A DNA stretch of 64,000 nt from Siphonodentalium dalli. Taxonomy: Eukaryota > Mollusca > Scaphopoda > Gadilida > Siphonodentaliidae. Positions 1 through 11,891 of the stretch are shown in pieces. The first letter of the stretch is position 1. The number at the start of each line of letters is the position of its first letter. Where the stretch lies: the NCBI GenBank assembly GCA_032622095.1, contig CP136061.1, positions 82,000,324 to 82,064,323 of the forward strand, read 5' to 3'. The notes under the pieces were generated by a model that was not told where the DNA came from, searched no databases, and saw nothing but the letters and a program-made list of their open reading frames with translations. Both the position numbers and the translations under genes were made by a program.

Positions 1-780
1 CAAATTAATGGTGACCCAATTAAGTCACTTGAACAAATATATCTTCATAACTGTCATATTTATATGGGGATGCGAATCAGGGCATTCATATAATGAGCTA
101 GCAAAATAGATACATAGAAGAAAGCACTAAAATTATATTTATCATTCTATTTAAGAGATACATATATTCTTGCAAACTGAGAGACCTCGAAGTGTCAGAA
201 GATTGCATATTAGAAAGGCTGTTCCATTCAATATAGTGTCCAAAAATGTTACAATTTTCAGGAGATATGGAAATGTATGAAAAGCCTGTTCAAAAATAGT
301 GGTCACAGTGTGCAGTCAAATATAGTTTCTTCTGAGATGAAAGAAAACGCAGTCAGTAGCACGTGACTTTTCAGGATCCTCCAATACTGACATCTGCCAA
401 GGGTATATCTGCCCGATACAGCGGATTTAATTATTTTTTTAGAAGACTCATCGCCTAACAACTGAAAATCTCGCTGTGTCTGGCACATGTAGCTCATATT
501 CTGCATAGCAACATTTCCTTTAAGCTGATAATATTTAGCCAATATGTCGCACCATGGCCATTTCTTTAAAACATCTGTATCTTCGTGGAGATATGAAAGA
601 TAGGTGTCCTCAAGATCTTATCCTAACCCACTAGACTTATTGACACATCTCTATATTGAAAACCCAATGTCGTCATTTATTTTTGCAAACTAATATGTTT
701 ATGATGTTCATGTTTCATGTTGTAACGTCCGAAGTATACGCAGTTGTAAATAAATAAATACTTCTTTATTGGTGGAATTG
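1..780. other. No gene seen (left edge)
   Basis: AT-rich sequence with short open frames only and no recognisable protein family. No repeat could be matched to the rest of the window here. A small minus-strand frame at 303-542 has no motif and is treated as chance. Confidence 0.4.
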
Positions 781-995
781 ATTAGTCGCGATAAACAAAA
801 TGACGATCGGCATGGTGAGTCGCTACTTATATTCCATGTGTAAGAGTCATGTTTTGTGATGCTATTTGAATACACAATTTATCAGAATACGTGTAACACT
901 TTGAGCAAGAGTAATCCCTATTCCCACCAAATATCCACAACAGGGTTTCATATCACTTTAACCTGGGCAACGACGGGTAACCCTGCTAGTATATA
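780..995 (-). repeat. Dispersed repeat, copy A
   Basis: Read on the minus strand, about 885-995 aligns with 26656-26830 on the plus strand. Shared blocks include the start TACTAGCA, a GGTTACCC...GTTGCCC segment, GAAGTGAT/AAAGTGAT and the tract ACTCTTGCTCAAAG, in the same order and spacing. This is an interspersed repeat of unknown class. The edges are approximate because the copies have diverged. Confidence 0.55.
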
Positions 996-1001
996 CATAT
1001 A

Positions 1002-1131
1002 TAGAGGATATGAAATGAGTGTTTCTCTCATATGATATTTATGAAACGAGTCTAAGAATTTTCAGTTTTCTCGAGCCTCGTGACGAGTTTCATAAATATC
1101 ATACGAGAGAAACACGAATTACATATTCTAT
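1002..1131. repeat. Foldback inverted repeat (~50-bp arms)
   Basis: The stretch 1019-1053 (GTGTTTCTCTCATATGATAT and on) is the near-exact reverse complement of 1082-1116, with a loop of about 30 bases. Weaker pairing continues outwards to about 1002 and 1131. The outer motif ACGAATTACATATTCTATTT recurs at about 1353-1372, so this is probably the end of a MITE-like element rather than a host structure. Confidence 0.6.
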
Positions 1132-2280
1132 TTATCATATGACACCTATAAATTGATTATGATGTCCAAAACGCACACAAATTACTAAATAGCTATATGA
1201 CATCGGCAGCAAAAGGTTAATGTGACGTCACTTCATTGCACCGGAAGCCCAATTACACCTGGTGAACTAGCAGAAATAATATGCACGCGAAGATATAGTG
1301 CGCTATTCTGTTCTCAGTTTGTGACATTATATCGTATGTTTATTAGATAAATACGAATTACATATTCTATTTATCGTATAACAATGTCCAAAACTATATA
1401 TTTCAAGATTATAATTGCGATAATTTCGGCATCGCGTTGATAGACGCGCACGAATTTGACCTGCATTTAGTTAGAGATACGGCTCGGCACCGGCTGCCAT
1501 TCAGCCAATCAAAACACACTTTTGTCAGCAAACCAATCAAATTATCGGAAGGTGATATGAACTAGTAGTTCATATGAAATTGATTTATGACATACTTTCC
1601 AACGTAAATAATGATTGAGTCATATGATAAATATGTATACTTGAATGGAAGAACATTTAAATATACCTTACTTTTAGCATGTACGTGTATATGTAATGTT
1701 TTATACACGTGTAGCACATATTTATATATCTTTGTTTTAAAGTGTACGTGTTGGCCTATTCCTGATATGGTAGAAATAAAGAGCGTTCTTTAACTTATGT
1801 GAGAAAAAATTAAAACAGCTGGGAAATGGCTGTGGCCATGGCAAATACTTTTCAGAACATTTGACGCCGGTTTATCAATATTTCATGTGTTTGTCAACCT
1901 ATCTTATAACTGCTTCCGTATTACGTATGCACAATTTAGAAGCTCGGATGAGCCAAGTCCGTTTAAAAATGAAAAAAAAATTTAATCTATTTTTAATAAT
2001 ATTTTTTTTTTTTAGCAAAATGTTTAAAAGATCTAAATGTGCGCGAAGCGGACACGGGGATAACATTCCCTCGGCCTTTTGTCCAGCTCCTAAATCGATA
2101 AATAAATGGAGTTTGATTCAGCTAATATATACGTGTATATATGTAATGCATGTATACACGTATGCATGTATCATGTATTTGATTATGTCCAACATTGTAT
2201 AAAAACATGTATAATGATTTGTTATTTTTGGTTTAACGAGATTAAAGATTGAACATCTCATTAGATAGCGTGCGACCGTG
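1132..2280. other. Intergenic, repeat-derived
   Basis: No coding region is supported. The segment 1200-1260 carries a TGACGTCA-type palindromic site. Around 1752-1790 lies a copy of the short dispersed motif AATAAAGAGCG with CCTGATATGGTAG upstream (reverse complement CGCTCTTTATT...CCATATC). The segment 2125-2180 is alternating purine/pyrimidine built from TATACACGTATGCATGTAT-like words. Confidence 0.4.
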
Positions 2281-3490
2281 TCCATCTTATTCGAGACAAT
2301 GGTAGTATAATAGCTTAGTTTGGAGTTTGGGATTATACCCGGTAAGATTTGAAAGGGCCGTCGGTCCTCTCCTACAACCCACGTTTGAATGACGTAATTC
2401 CGCTGAAGAGCTTTTGTAGAGTTTGTGAGATTGATATATACCCATGCACGGTAGGTGTTTGCCTACCGTGCCTGGGGTGGATGCCACCAAAGCAAGAAGC
2501 AAAGCCCCACCCCCATTCCGAACTAGGACCGGCGGAGACGACTTACCTTGATTTATATGTGTGAGTTTTATGCGTTGATATATATATTGTTTTCAGTTGT
2601 GAATAGTTGTACTTATTGTCCAATTTAGTGCTTGTATGGTCTCCAGTTGCCTTAGTCTGTTGTATTCCGGGCCTGTACTGCGGGGTCAACTCTAGGAAGA
2701 GGGTGCAATGCCAGTCGGTTGACTTAAGGTCCTTTGGGGCTCTTCAACTCTCGATGGGGCAATGCCCGCCTTCCACTCCAGTGCGAGTGTCAGAACCCGT
2801 TGACCTGGTTGTGTATGGCAGTCGCGGACGAGGAAGCAGCTGGGACCAGACTGTGTTTTTGGTGTATCTCTGAAGGTTTGGAGTGCCAAGTAGTGTTTAC
2901 GATTATTATGTCCCACCCGTCCTCTCATAGGCACGGGCGCGGGTGAAAACGTGTATTTGCAAATTGTAGTTGCACATGTAGTTGTTAGTAGTTTTGAGGA
3001 CATTCATCAGCGCCCTAGCTACCTTAGGTTTTGATATTATTGTTACTCTTGTTAGGTGGTCGATATGGCGAATTTTGCCTGTGTGTGGGTTAGTACATGA
3101 TAACTTATTATTTATATTATTGAGGATTTGCATTACTGCAGGGTGGCGTGGCCAATCCACTGTGTTCACCTGCCGATGATCACTACGCACCAAAGAGCCC
3201 TCTGAAACATAATTAATAATTACCTGTTTCCTAGGAGGGGATGACTGGTAGAATTACCTGTTTGGGGAGTTGTTCCGTGGGTATCTGAAAGAGATTTTGA
3301 TCATTAGACTTACCATACGTTTGACTGGACTGTGTTAGTAACCTGATCGACATCGCGTGTTTATTAGGTTCTTAAGGTGTATGTCTATTGGTTGTTTGTT
3401 GATTGTTAAGTATTATTAAATTATGGAAGTATAGGTGTGACCATTGAGGGATAACACATAACACATAAAGATCCGTGATCTCGCCGGCCT
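2280..3490 (-). other. Possible 3' tail of minus-strand LINE
   Basis: GC content is higher than in neighbouring DNA and short frames occur on both strands, none with a recognisable domain. The stretch lies directly downstream (in minus orientation) of reverse-transcriptase sequence ending near 3490. A non-coding 3' region of that LINE is the simplest reading. No poly-A or simple-repeat tail was located, so the end is unknown. Confidence 0.25.
2447..2470. repeat. Short perfect hairpin
   Basis: CACGGTAGG (2447-2455) and CCTACCGTG (2462-2470) form a 9-bp perfect stem with a 6-base loop. It lies in the relatively GC-rich stretch 2330-3480, which has no recognised gene and may be the 3' untranslated part of the minus-strand LINE upstream. 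That assignment is inference. Confidence 0.5.
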
Positions 3491-4645
3491 GGTTTTTATG
3501 TTTTGTTTTTGGATAGTAGTGTTTTCCTGACCTCTAGTTCGTCGATTATGGTGCTGCCTTGTAGTCTGATGCGACTGTTTGCCGCTAGTGTTTGGAGTCT
3601 AATGTGGAATGTGGGTATGTCGGCTGTATTATGTAATGCCCTGATGGGGGTTCGTATACTTTCTTGGAGTGCCATTCTCAATGCTTTGTTTTGGATTACT
3701 TGGAGTTTGTTGAGTGTAGATTTGGGTAAGTCGGCGGTTATGATAGCCCCATATTACATGATTCGTCGTATAAATTGCTTATATAGCTTAATTAAGGTTC
3801 CAGGATTGAGTCCCCATAATGTGCCCCTGAGCATCTTTAATAGCCCAATTCTTTGGTAGGCCCTGTTTTTAATATGTGTTTTGAAAGATAGTTTATGGTC
3901 AAGAGTTATGCCCAGGAGTGTTGCCTCCTGGGTTTGTTCGAATATTTCCCCATATATGGACAATTTGAGTTTGTATTTGGTATTTTTTCTGCTAAAGAGG
4001 ATTAATTGCGTTTTTTTGGCGTTCAGTTTGATGCGCCATTTAGACTACCACCCTTCCAGGTCATTGAGTTGTTTTTGTAGTCTGAATTCCAGCGTTTTGG
4101 GGTCCCCCTATGGTCCAAAGGCCCAGATCATTGGCGAACTGTGAGATTTGTATGTTGTGTGGTGAATTGTTGGGTATGTCGTTGACGTATATTAAGAAAA
4201 GTAGCGGACTTAATACGGACCCCTGTGGCGTACTGGCTTTAAGGTTGACGCTGTCTGAAATTTCTTCCCCGACCCTTACTTTGATAGATCTTTGCATGAG
4301 AAATTAAGAGATAAGTCTTAACATTTTGGTGGGGAAGTCGGTTGTTATTTTTAGTTTGTATCGAAGGCCGTGGTGCCATACTGAATCGAAGGCCTTTTCT
4401 ACATCCAAGAAATGGCAGCCCCCTCCCAGCCCCGGCCTATTGCTGTGCGCATATCTTCTACTATTCTATAAACAAGTTCGGTTCCCTCTTTGCCTTTACG
4501 ATATGCACGTTGGAATTTATTGAAAATGTGTTGGTTCTTAAGGTGGGTTAATATTCTAGAGCTGATAATTCGTTCGATGGTAGTATAGTGGGTGTCAGTC
4601 AGTTCTTATATAACCTTTGATAGTTCCGCCAAGTCTATACGAGGT
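3490..4645 (-). pseudogene. Jockey/CR1-like LINE reverse transcriptase relic
   Basis: Read on the minus strand, the reverse transcriptase (RT) blocks run in order. About 4640-4500 holds an RNQHIF/FQRAYRKG-like segment. About 4410-4370 holds FLDVEKAFDSVWHHGL. About 4228-4190 holds PQGSVLSPLLFLIYVNDIP. The catalytic box at about 4138-4127 reads FAND instead of FADD. The thumb segment LLGITLDHKLSFKTHI lies near 3920, and a C-terminal stretch (ALRMALQESIRTPIRAL) near 3680-3630. Several stops and frameshifts break the frame, including an in-frame TAA just before 4297. The product would be RNA-directed DNA polymerase for target-primed reverse transcription. No endonuclease domain is seen, so the copy is 5'-truncated and, with D to N in the active site, dead. 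Confidence 0.85.
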
Positions 4646-4746
4646 GTGAAATCTTGTCATGACGTGGTGTTTTTTTAAATCTTGAGTGACAGTACATTAG
4701 TTAACAAAAACAGTTATTTATTATCATGTCATCGAATCTGTGAAAT

Positions 4747-6148
4747 GTGACCTTGGCTAATCCTGCCACCAGACTAAACCGAGATCAGATGATCATTTGT
4801 CGTAGAAAATACAAAGAAACTATGATTTCAAGTAAACGGCGACACAACCATAAAGTGGCTCGTAAAATAGATATGCTCCTGACACATTCGAGTAGCGATT
4901 ACTGGAAGCTCATAAAAGGTCTCGATAAACATGATTCAAACCAACCTGCTCACGATACCGAAACATTTAGTGAGTATTTTCAACAAGAAGATGAAACATT
5001 ATCAACCGGAAGCTCAACTAATAAACCACAACAAGACGAATTATACATCGACGAATGGAGGCATACCGATAACACTGCACTAAATTCTGATATAAAACTT
5101 GACGAGATAAAGCCATTAAGCGTTTGAAAATGAATAAGTCACCAGGTTTTGACACCATATGTAATGAACACATCGCGAAAGCAATGCCACATCTTAGTGA
5201 ACAGTATCTGAATTATTTCAACCTGATATTCAGAACTGGCATTTTGCCCCGCGATTGGACTATACGTTTGATAGGACCCATCTATAAGAGAAAGGGGGAA
5301 CGTCTTGACCCAGCAAATTATCGGAAAATAACACTTCTGAGTTGCATGGCGAAACTTTTCACTATAGTATAATCAGCGAACGGTTGAGTGTATTCCTTGC
5401 CGAGAACCAAATCCAAGGGGAACCCAAAGCTGGTTTCCGAAAAGGATATTCAACCATAGACCATACATTCTCTCTGTACACGTTGGTTCACCTGCTAAAA
5501 TCCTCTAGAAAAAGACTGTACTGTGCATTCATAGAATTCACGCGAGCCTTTGACTCAGTCTGGAGGGTAGGATTATGGGAAAAACTTCTCAGATACAACA
5601 TCAGTGGGAATGTCCTTGACGTCATCAAGGCCCTGTATTCTGACCTTAAGCTTTGTGTTTGCGTCAATGACCAGCAATCAGATTACTTTAGCTGCAACAC
5701 GGGCCTAAAACAGGGAGACAACCTCTCACCGAAACTTTTCGCGCTCTACCTGAACGATCTCGAACGGTACTTACGCAAACAAGATTGCCGCGGAATTGAA
5801 CTGAACCTAGCTGAATCAGACTCAGAACTGTTCACAAAGCTCTGTCTGATAATATATGCTGACGATACTGTGTTGATTGCCCACTCCCGCCAAACTTTGC
5901 AAAACTCACTAAATATCTTTGCGATGTACTGTAGTACTTGGCGCTTAAATATCAATTCTGACAAGACAAAAATATTGATATTTGGCAAAACACAGAAAAG
6001 AGATAATTTATGTCAGTTTAAAATTGCAGATAACAAACTTGAATTAGTAAATAGCTACAAATACCTGGGAACCCTCTTTCATAAAAACGGATCGTTCGCG
6101 AAAGAGAGAAATAGTAGATGTTACAAAGCGAAAAGTGCTTCTCAATAA
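4747..6148 (+). pseudogene. LINE reverse transcriptase (frameshifted)
   Basis: Three overlapping frames make one RT. Frame 1 (4747-5127) is the pre-RT linker. Frame 2 (5124-5372) has the finger motif KSPGFDTI and the ANYRKITLLSC block. Frame 3 (from 5342) holds GFRKGYSTIDHTF, the AFDSVW palm motif, GLKQGDNLSPKLFALYLNDL and the catalytic YADD near 5858-5869, followed by the thumb segment YKYLGTLFHKNG. Single-base frameshifts near 5115 and 5362 separate the frames. The catalytic aspartates are intact. Clade assignment is uncertain: the GLKQGD...FALYLNDL signature is common in invertebrate LINEs, but I cannot place it by eye. It is decayed and no longer translatable as one protein. Confidence 0.85.
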
Positions 6149-6186
6149 AATGAGGGCTAATAATTTAAGTGTGTCTACTTAGTAGA

Positions 6187-6255
6187 CGATGGATTTCTCA
6201 TAGATTTCTATTATAGTAGACTCTACTATAATAGAAATCTATGAGAAATCCATCG
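6187..6255. repeat. Perfect 34-bp snap-back inverted repeat
   Basis: Bases 6187-6220 are the exact reverse complement of 6222-6255, with a single C between them. The distal arm fits the LINE reading frame (it runs into IVPIMTYGAEIWS-type sequence). The proximal arm therefore appears to be an inverted copy inserted into the coding region. It breaks the frame between 6148 and 6260. Confidence 0.9.
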
Positions 6256-6259
6256 TACC

Positions 6260-7085
6260 GATAATGACATATGGAGCAGAAATTTGGTCACATGAAAACT
6301 TTAAATGTTTTGAAAAACTTGAAATTTGGTTTTTTAAATTCATGCTGGGCATTAAATCTTCGACACCGACACAATTTCTTTATGGTGAAACCGGTATTTT
6401 TCCAATAACAGTCAAATTTACTTGACGACTCGCGCGCTGTCATATCGGGGCAGGTTACTAACGATGGAATGTCAACGTTTACCTTTAATACTATATTATA
6501 TTTTATATACTAGGCATTCAAGAAATATTTGCAACAACCCATGGATAATTGATATAAAAGAAACTCTGAATAGATTAGGTATGGGATATATATGGAACGA
6601 CCAATATATTCATAGCCTCAATATTTTTAATGCTTCCATTAAACAAAAACTAGAAGATATCTATATCCAAGAATGGAGGGGCTGTACCTCGACATCTAGT
6701 AAATATGCCTTCTACCGAATAATCAAACAAGATTTCGGCAAAGAAAAGCACCTTAGTAGTGTAGACAATAAACTCGTTCGAGTATTCTGCGAATCAGACC
6801 AAGAAACCACCACCTCCCAATTGAAACTGGATCCTGGAATAAAATAGACTACTCCGAGAGAAAATGTACTTTATGTCTATCAGAACTGGGCGATGAATTT
6901 CATGTCATACTGAAATGTCCAGCTTTACATGATCTCCGACAGAAATATATTCCATCATATTTCTACCGAAATCCAAACACTATTAAATTGAGAGAACTTT
7001 TCAATTCGGGAAAAGGAAGACAAACCACAAATCTGTCCATATTCATCAGAAGGGTTTTGCCGCTATTTAGGCTCTCCTGATGCTT
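6260..7085 (+). pseudogene. LINE RT C-terminal region, duplication copy 1
   Basis: The open stretches continue the LINE protein. MTYGAEIWSH starts at 6268, the segment from 6422 covers the connection region, and after the stop at 6845 another frame carries a cysteine/histidine motif (CTLCLSELGDEFHVILKCP) near 6868-6921 and then IRRVLPLFRLS. C-x2-C...H...C motifs near the C-terminus are usual in this kind of LINE and are thought to bind nucleic acid. A 5-base insertion around 6420 and a frameshift near 6845 break the frame. Confidence 0.75.
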
Positions 7086-7436
7086 CCACTGACTAATTTT
7101 ACCATATCCCAACATGGGTTGTCGCACCATATATCTTACAACTAATTTATTGCATATATACATGTATATGTACTACACATAACTGACGCATTATTTAAAA
7201 TGTATATGCTAGTACAATACAATCTGCACGCATGCGCACATAATTTATCATATTTATGTATTATGTATTCTCTGTATATCTATATGATGTTGAGAAAATA
7301 AATTGAATTGAATTAAATATTGCATAGTTGTTTTCAATGTTGTTAGAACAAAGTGATGATTTTAAATATTTCCTAAAGCATGTACTTACACATACAACTG
7401 ATCTCTGGATCTGATTATACATGTAATAAATTATAC

Positions 7437-8741
7437 AGAAATAGTAGATGTTACAAAGCGAAAAGTGCTTCTCAATAAAATGAGGACTAATAATTTAAGT
7501 GTGTCTACTTAGTAGACGATGGATTTCTCATAGATTTCTATTATAGTAGACTCTACTATAATAGAAATCTAATGACATATGGAGCAGAAATTTGGTCACA
7601 TGAAAACTTTAAATGTTTTGAAAAACTTGAAATTTGGTTTTTTACATTCATGCTGGGCATTAAATCTTCGACACCGACACAATTTCTTTATGGTGAAACC
7701 GGTATTTTTCCAATAACAGTCAAATTTAAGACTCGAGCGCTGTCATATCGGGGCAGGTTACTAACGATGGAATGTCAACGTTTACCTTTAATACTATATT
7801 ATATTTTATATACTAGGCATTCAAGAAATATTTGCAACAACCCATAGATAATTGATATAAAAGAAACTCTGAATAGATTAGGTATGGGATATATATGGAA
7901 CGACCAATATATTCATAGCCTCAATATTTTTAATGCTTCCATTAAACAAAAACTAGAAGATATCTATATCCAAGAATGGAGGGGCTGTACCTCGACATCT
8001 AGTAAATATGCCTTCTACCGAATAATCAAACAAGATTTCGGCAAAGAAAAGTACCTTAGTAGTGTAGACAATAAACTCGTTCGAGTATTCTGCGAATCAG
8101 ACCAAGAAACCACCACCTCCCAATTGAAACTGGATCCTGGAATAAAATAGACTACTCCGAGAGAAAATGTACTTTATGTCTATCAGAACTGGGCGATGAA
8201 TTTCATGTCATACTGAAATGTCCAGCTTTACATGATCTCCGACAGAAATATATTCCATCATATTTCTACCGAAATCCAAACACTATTAAATTGAGAGAAC
8301 TTTTCAATTCGGGAAAAGGAAGACAAACCACAAATCTGTCCATATTCATCAGAAGGGTTTTGCCGCTATTTAGGCTCTCCTGATGCTTCCACTGACTAAT
8401 TTTACCATATCCCAACATGGGTTGTCGCACCATATATCTTACAACTAATTTATTGCATATATACATGTATATGTACTACACATAACTGACACATTATTTA
8501 AAATGTATATGCTAGTACAATACAATCTGCACGCATGCGCACATAATTTATCATATTTATGTATTATGTATTCTCTGTATATCTATATGATGTTGAGAAA
8601 ATAAATTGAATTGAATTAAATATTGCATAGTTGTTTTCAATGTTGTTAGAACAAAGTGATGATTTTAAATATTTCCTAAAGCATGTACTTACACATACAA
8701 CTGATCTCTGGATCTGATTATACATGTAATAAATTATACAG
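7437..8741 (+). repeat. Tandem duplication, copy 2 (~1.30 kb)
   Basis: Second copy of the 6107-7436 unit. The inverted repeat is reduced: the proximal arm (7517-7550) is intact, but the distal arm keeps only 19 bases (7552-7570) because 22 bases equivalent to 6241-6262 are gone. The LINE fragments in it read from 7572 (MTYGAEIWSH) through 8150, with the Cys/His motif at about 8171-8224. Confidence 0.9.
7572..8390 (+). pseudogene. LINE RT C-terminal region, duplication copy 2
   Basis: This is the same protein segment as 6260-7085. The frame 7572-7847 (IWFFTFMLGIKSSTPTQFLY onward) is longer than in copy 1 because the 5-base insertion is absent here. A TAG at 7846 replaces the Trp codon of copy 1. 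The frame resumes at 7884-8150. The C-terminal Cys/His motif and IRRVLPLFRLS follow in a shifted frame. It cannot encode a working enzyme. Confidence 0.75.
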
Positions 8742-10261
8742 TCTGCGTTTCTGTTTTCCTTACTCGGCATTAATAGATTATACATAAAGAGCGTAGTTTA
8801 AGCATATTGTCATCGTTTGACGACAAATTAACAAAAATTAAAACATGGGATAAATGGTGTTTTTTTTAATTATGAACTTTTGTGACGTGTTACTTACGGA
8901 TGATTGTGTCGATTTTCGCTACGCCTGCGCCATAAAACTATAGTTCAGGCGCAATTATAATCGTCTCAACTAAATATCGATAATTGTCCTGAACGTTGTT
9001 CAATCTTTTAGTGACCGTGACAATGTCCCCAGTTAGTTTTCTGGTTTTCCTTGGCGACAAAACTGACATTCCGCATGCGTATGCATGTGAATAATTTCCT
9101 ATCAATATGTACATGTAACATGGTGACGGAATCACCCCGAACCACGCAACATCCAATTTAGACAGATACATGTAGGCGACATACATGTGAATACATGCAG
9201 ATAAATATTAACGAGAATATACAACACATCAGCATACATGCACACACACACATGGCTTTAATTGCATGACATCGATAATCTATGCACATGTACATGGACC
9301 CCAGAGAAATTAGAATACGATATTTACTACAAATAACGATTTATAAACAAAAATTGGAATGGCGACTCATGGTAACCTGGAGATTGTCATTACGGTGTTA
9401 GTTTTACTAAAGTTTGAAAATGATATTATTATTATACGATTTGTTGATAAATGCACGGCATACTGATATGCCAGCTGACATGCTCTGAACAATACTTGTA
9501 TTTGACAATGTCAGAGATATTTACAAGCTGTATTCTGAGGTTTTCGCACAGAAGTAAAATTAATGCTCTTTATTTCTACCGCGTGAGGACTAGACTATAA
9601 CAAGCAATGCTCTTTATCGTTCCATGTTCGCGACCCAAACGTTCTCAAAGTCGATCGCTATAATTAATACAGAAAGAGACCATACATGTACATGTATAGC
9701 AATTTATCGACATACAATTGTACTTTATTGATCCCTGGAACCTGACCGCTGTGTAAAAAAATCGATCATAATTTTGAATTTTCAAACCACCTTTAAATTG
9801 AGCAAGAAGTTCAAAAGAAAAATCAATAATTCTTTTTTTAAATACTAAGAAAAAAATCATCATGTTAACATTTTTAAAAGACCAAAATGTGCGCGAAGCA
9901 CGCAAAGGGAGTATATAATGAAGTCTTCCGTTTAACAATATCCTGTTTCTAGTTTTTATATAAATATACTATTATACATTAATATGCTGGTTTTTTTTTC
10001 AAAAGGTTTTATGAAAACAGATAAAAAAGACAATTGCGGAAAATGCAATGCTATTCCCGTTGCGCAGATAAGAGTTTCGCGGTGAATGTCGGCGATGATT
10101 CGCGGTGGTTTGTAGTGAGGTATGAAGAGACTGCCACCACCAACAGATTGCACAATAGCACCTTGCCAATCCTCTGCACTCAAGCTTTTGGTGTTGAATC
10201 ACTCTCCCAAAAATATCCACACGGTGTTGAGTGTTTTCCTTATACCACACGCTTTCTATAC
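8742..10261. other. Intergenic, no gene seen
   Basis: AT-rich with short open frames only. Minor features are two copies of the GCTCTTTAT word (9565 and 9608 areas), a short (CA)n at 9240-9252, and purine-rich poly-A runs at 9830-9870. Overlapping open frames on both strands at 9999-10322 have no recognisable motif and run into the LTR, so they are not called. Confidence 0.4.
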
Positions 10262-10683
10262 TGTATAGGAGAGTTATGCAATATGATGAATACGAGAGTA
10301 CACAGATAATTAACAAGATCATACATTAATTGTTTATGACTGGTTGTACTCATTGTACAACACAGGTATGAGTAGAAGAGTAAAATAATCCAGTAACAAT
10401 AGTGTGATGTACGCTATAGTGAGAGTATAGATAACATGGATATCATGATACCTCAGACCTTATATGGACACGCGATACCACCACTCCTGAAATAACTACC
10501 CGTTCTCGAGAGAGTGAACTTCACTTCTCCCTGAACCTTGCTGCCACCAACATCTCTATCTAACCTGTGCATAGTGCTTACCGGCAAAGACTTATTTAAA
10601 AATATAAAAAGTATCAAACCTTCTGGACTCTTCATTGTTCCCGTTCACGGCCAACTCTACAATCACCACCAGTCTACATGACA
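10262..10683 (+). mobile_element. Gypsy-type LTR (5' LTR)
   Basis: This starts TGTATAGGAG and ends GACA. It matches 23554-23959 over its whole length at roughly 90% with small indels, and similarity stops at both edges. A TATA-like AAATATAAAAAG lies near 10596. The next bases are AAC and then TGGTGCCGCGAGC (10687-10699), which begins with the TGG expected of a primer binding site. This places the LTR at the 5' end of the element whose pol fragments follow. Confidence 0.75.
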
Positions 10684-10686
10684 AAC

Positions 10687-10705
10687 TGGTGCCGCGAGCT
10701 TAAAC
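10687..10705 (+). other. Putative tRNA primer binding site
   Basis: TGGTGCCGCGAGC sits 3 bases after the LTR end. The opening TGG pairs with the CCA end of a tRNA. Which tRNA would prime cannot be stated without comparing tRNA 3' ends. Confidence 0.45.
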
Positions 10706-11106
10706 AGAACCTGTGTTTCGTTCAAACGTGAGTACTTACGCCACCAACCAACCTGTACATTTCTTTTGATTTGATCATTTAAATTAAATAAACACAATAC
10801 CTGCATTATGTCATAATTCTATAATGCAACCATTAGAATGTGCATGTGGCAACCCAACTCAAATTATTAATTTATCATATACCTGCAATTTTGCCTTCCT
10901 TATGCCCAATCACTTTTGAAATTAAAATAACTATGAATATGATACAAAGTGACCCTACCCGCACTTCCCTGCCAGATGACGTTAATTACAGTTATGCTAA
11001 AATCGACGGACCGGTAAAAACCACAGCTCCATTAGATACACAAAAACCTTATAATCAGGAACAAACGCAAAAGATAATACAGCACTAGGACAAGATTAAA
11101 TCAAAT

Positions 11107-11439
11107 TTGTCAATTCCTGAATACGAAAATAATATGAAGCTTATGAAAGGTATAAATCCACAAGTGTCATCGTCCATATTAATTACAATAGGCACACAAA
11201 AATATCGTGCCATACTGGACAGTGGTCCAAACATTAGTCTGTGCTCACTACAATTTTATAACAATTTAAAATATAAACCGCAAATGCAACAGATACAGTT
11301 TAGTGCGACGTCCACAAGTGGCGATGCCTTGACCATAAATGGTTACATAATATTCATTTTCCACATTAATAAAATAAAAACATCACATACATTCTATGTT
11401 TGTTCTAATATGCATCGATCTAATGAAAATGAATGGTAA
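11107..11439 (+). pseudogene. Gypsy protease fragment
   Basis: The frame contains YRAILDSGPNISL at about residues 38-50, matching the retropepsin active-site pattern (hydrophobic)-D-(S/T)-G. Beta-strand-like sequence precedes it (ILITIG). It ends at a TAA at 11437, and a second frame from 11560 to 11802 continues the inter-domain region. Retropepsins cleave the Gag-Pol polyprotein. Here the frame is broken. Confidence 0.65.
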
Positions 11440-11891
11440 TATAGTGCCATTAGTTCCATATATTCACATCGCAAGTTTGGTGAGAGTTCAATCAACACAA
11501 ATTATCCCGCCAAACACAACGATGTTAACTAGAGAACGCATAATAGGGAAATAAGTTATTTGCCGCGCCTTTTTTTTTTACAAATTCAGCCAATAGACAC
11601 AGGTTTTATTGGTAACGAACCAGGTTTAACAGCTGAATATTCAACTGTTAGTACACAGAGTGAAATAATTCCAGTGCTTGTTAGCAATTATACAGATAAG
11701 CATGTTAATTTACGACGTGAGTGTATCGTGGCAAAAGTCGACGCAGTACAATGCGTGGATTTACCTGATCATAATAAAACATGTATCACCAGAAGAGATT
11801 AATCTAGAAGACTTACAAGTTCCAGATACATTTAGGGATGATTTAATAACATTAATAAGAGATAATAGTGAGATTTTTGCTACAACATTAA

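Larger units (their letters stand above)
4740..7317 (+). mobile_element. 5'-truncated LINE, copy with (TTGAA)-type tail
   Basis: The RT coding sequence (4747-6148, continuing in broken frames to about 7080) is followed by a non-coding 3' region. It ends near 7300-7317 in AATAAATTGAATTGAATTAA, a short simple-repeat tail typical of LINEs that do not use poly-A. No endonuclease domain is present at the 5' end. The 3' half is duplicated in tandem at 7437-8741. Confidence 0.75.
6107..7436 (+). repeat. Tandem duplication, copy 1 (~1.33 kb)
   Basis: This unit is repeated immediately at 7437-8741 with only about six substitutions, a 22-base deletion and a 5-base indel (about 99% identity outside the indels). 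The unit covers the LINE 3' half and about 120 bases of unique flanking DNA beyond the LINE tail. It therefore arose by DNA duplication and not by a second retrotransposition. The junction has AG in common. Confidence 0.9.

Noticed and set aside
10034-10322. Overlapping open frames on both strands before and into the 5' LTR
   Set aside because: No motif, no start context, and they cross the LTR edge; treated as chance.
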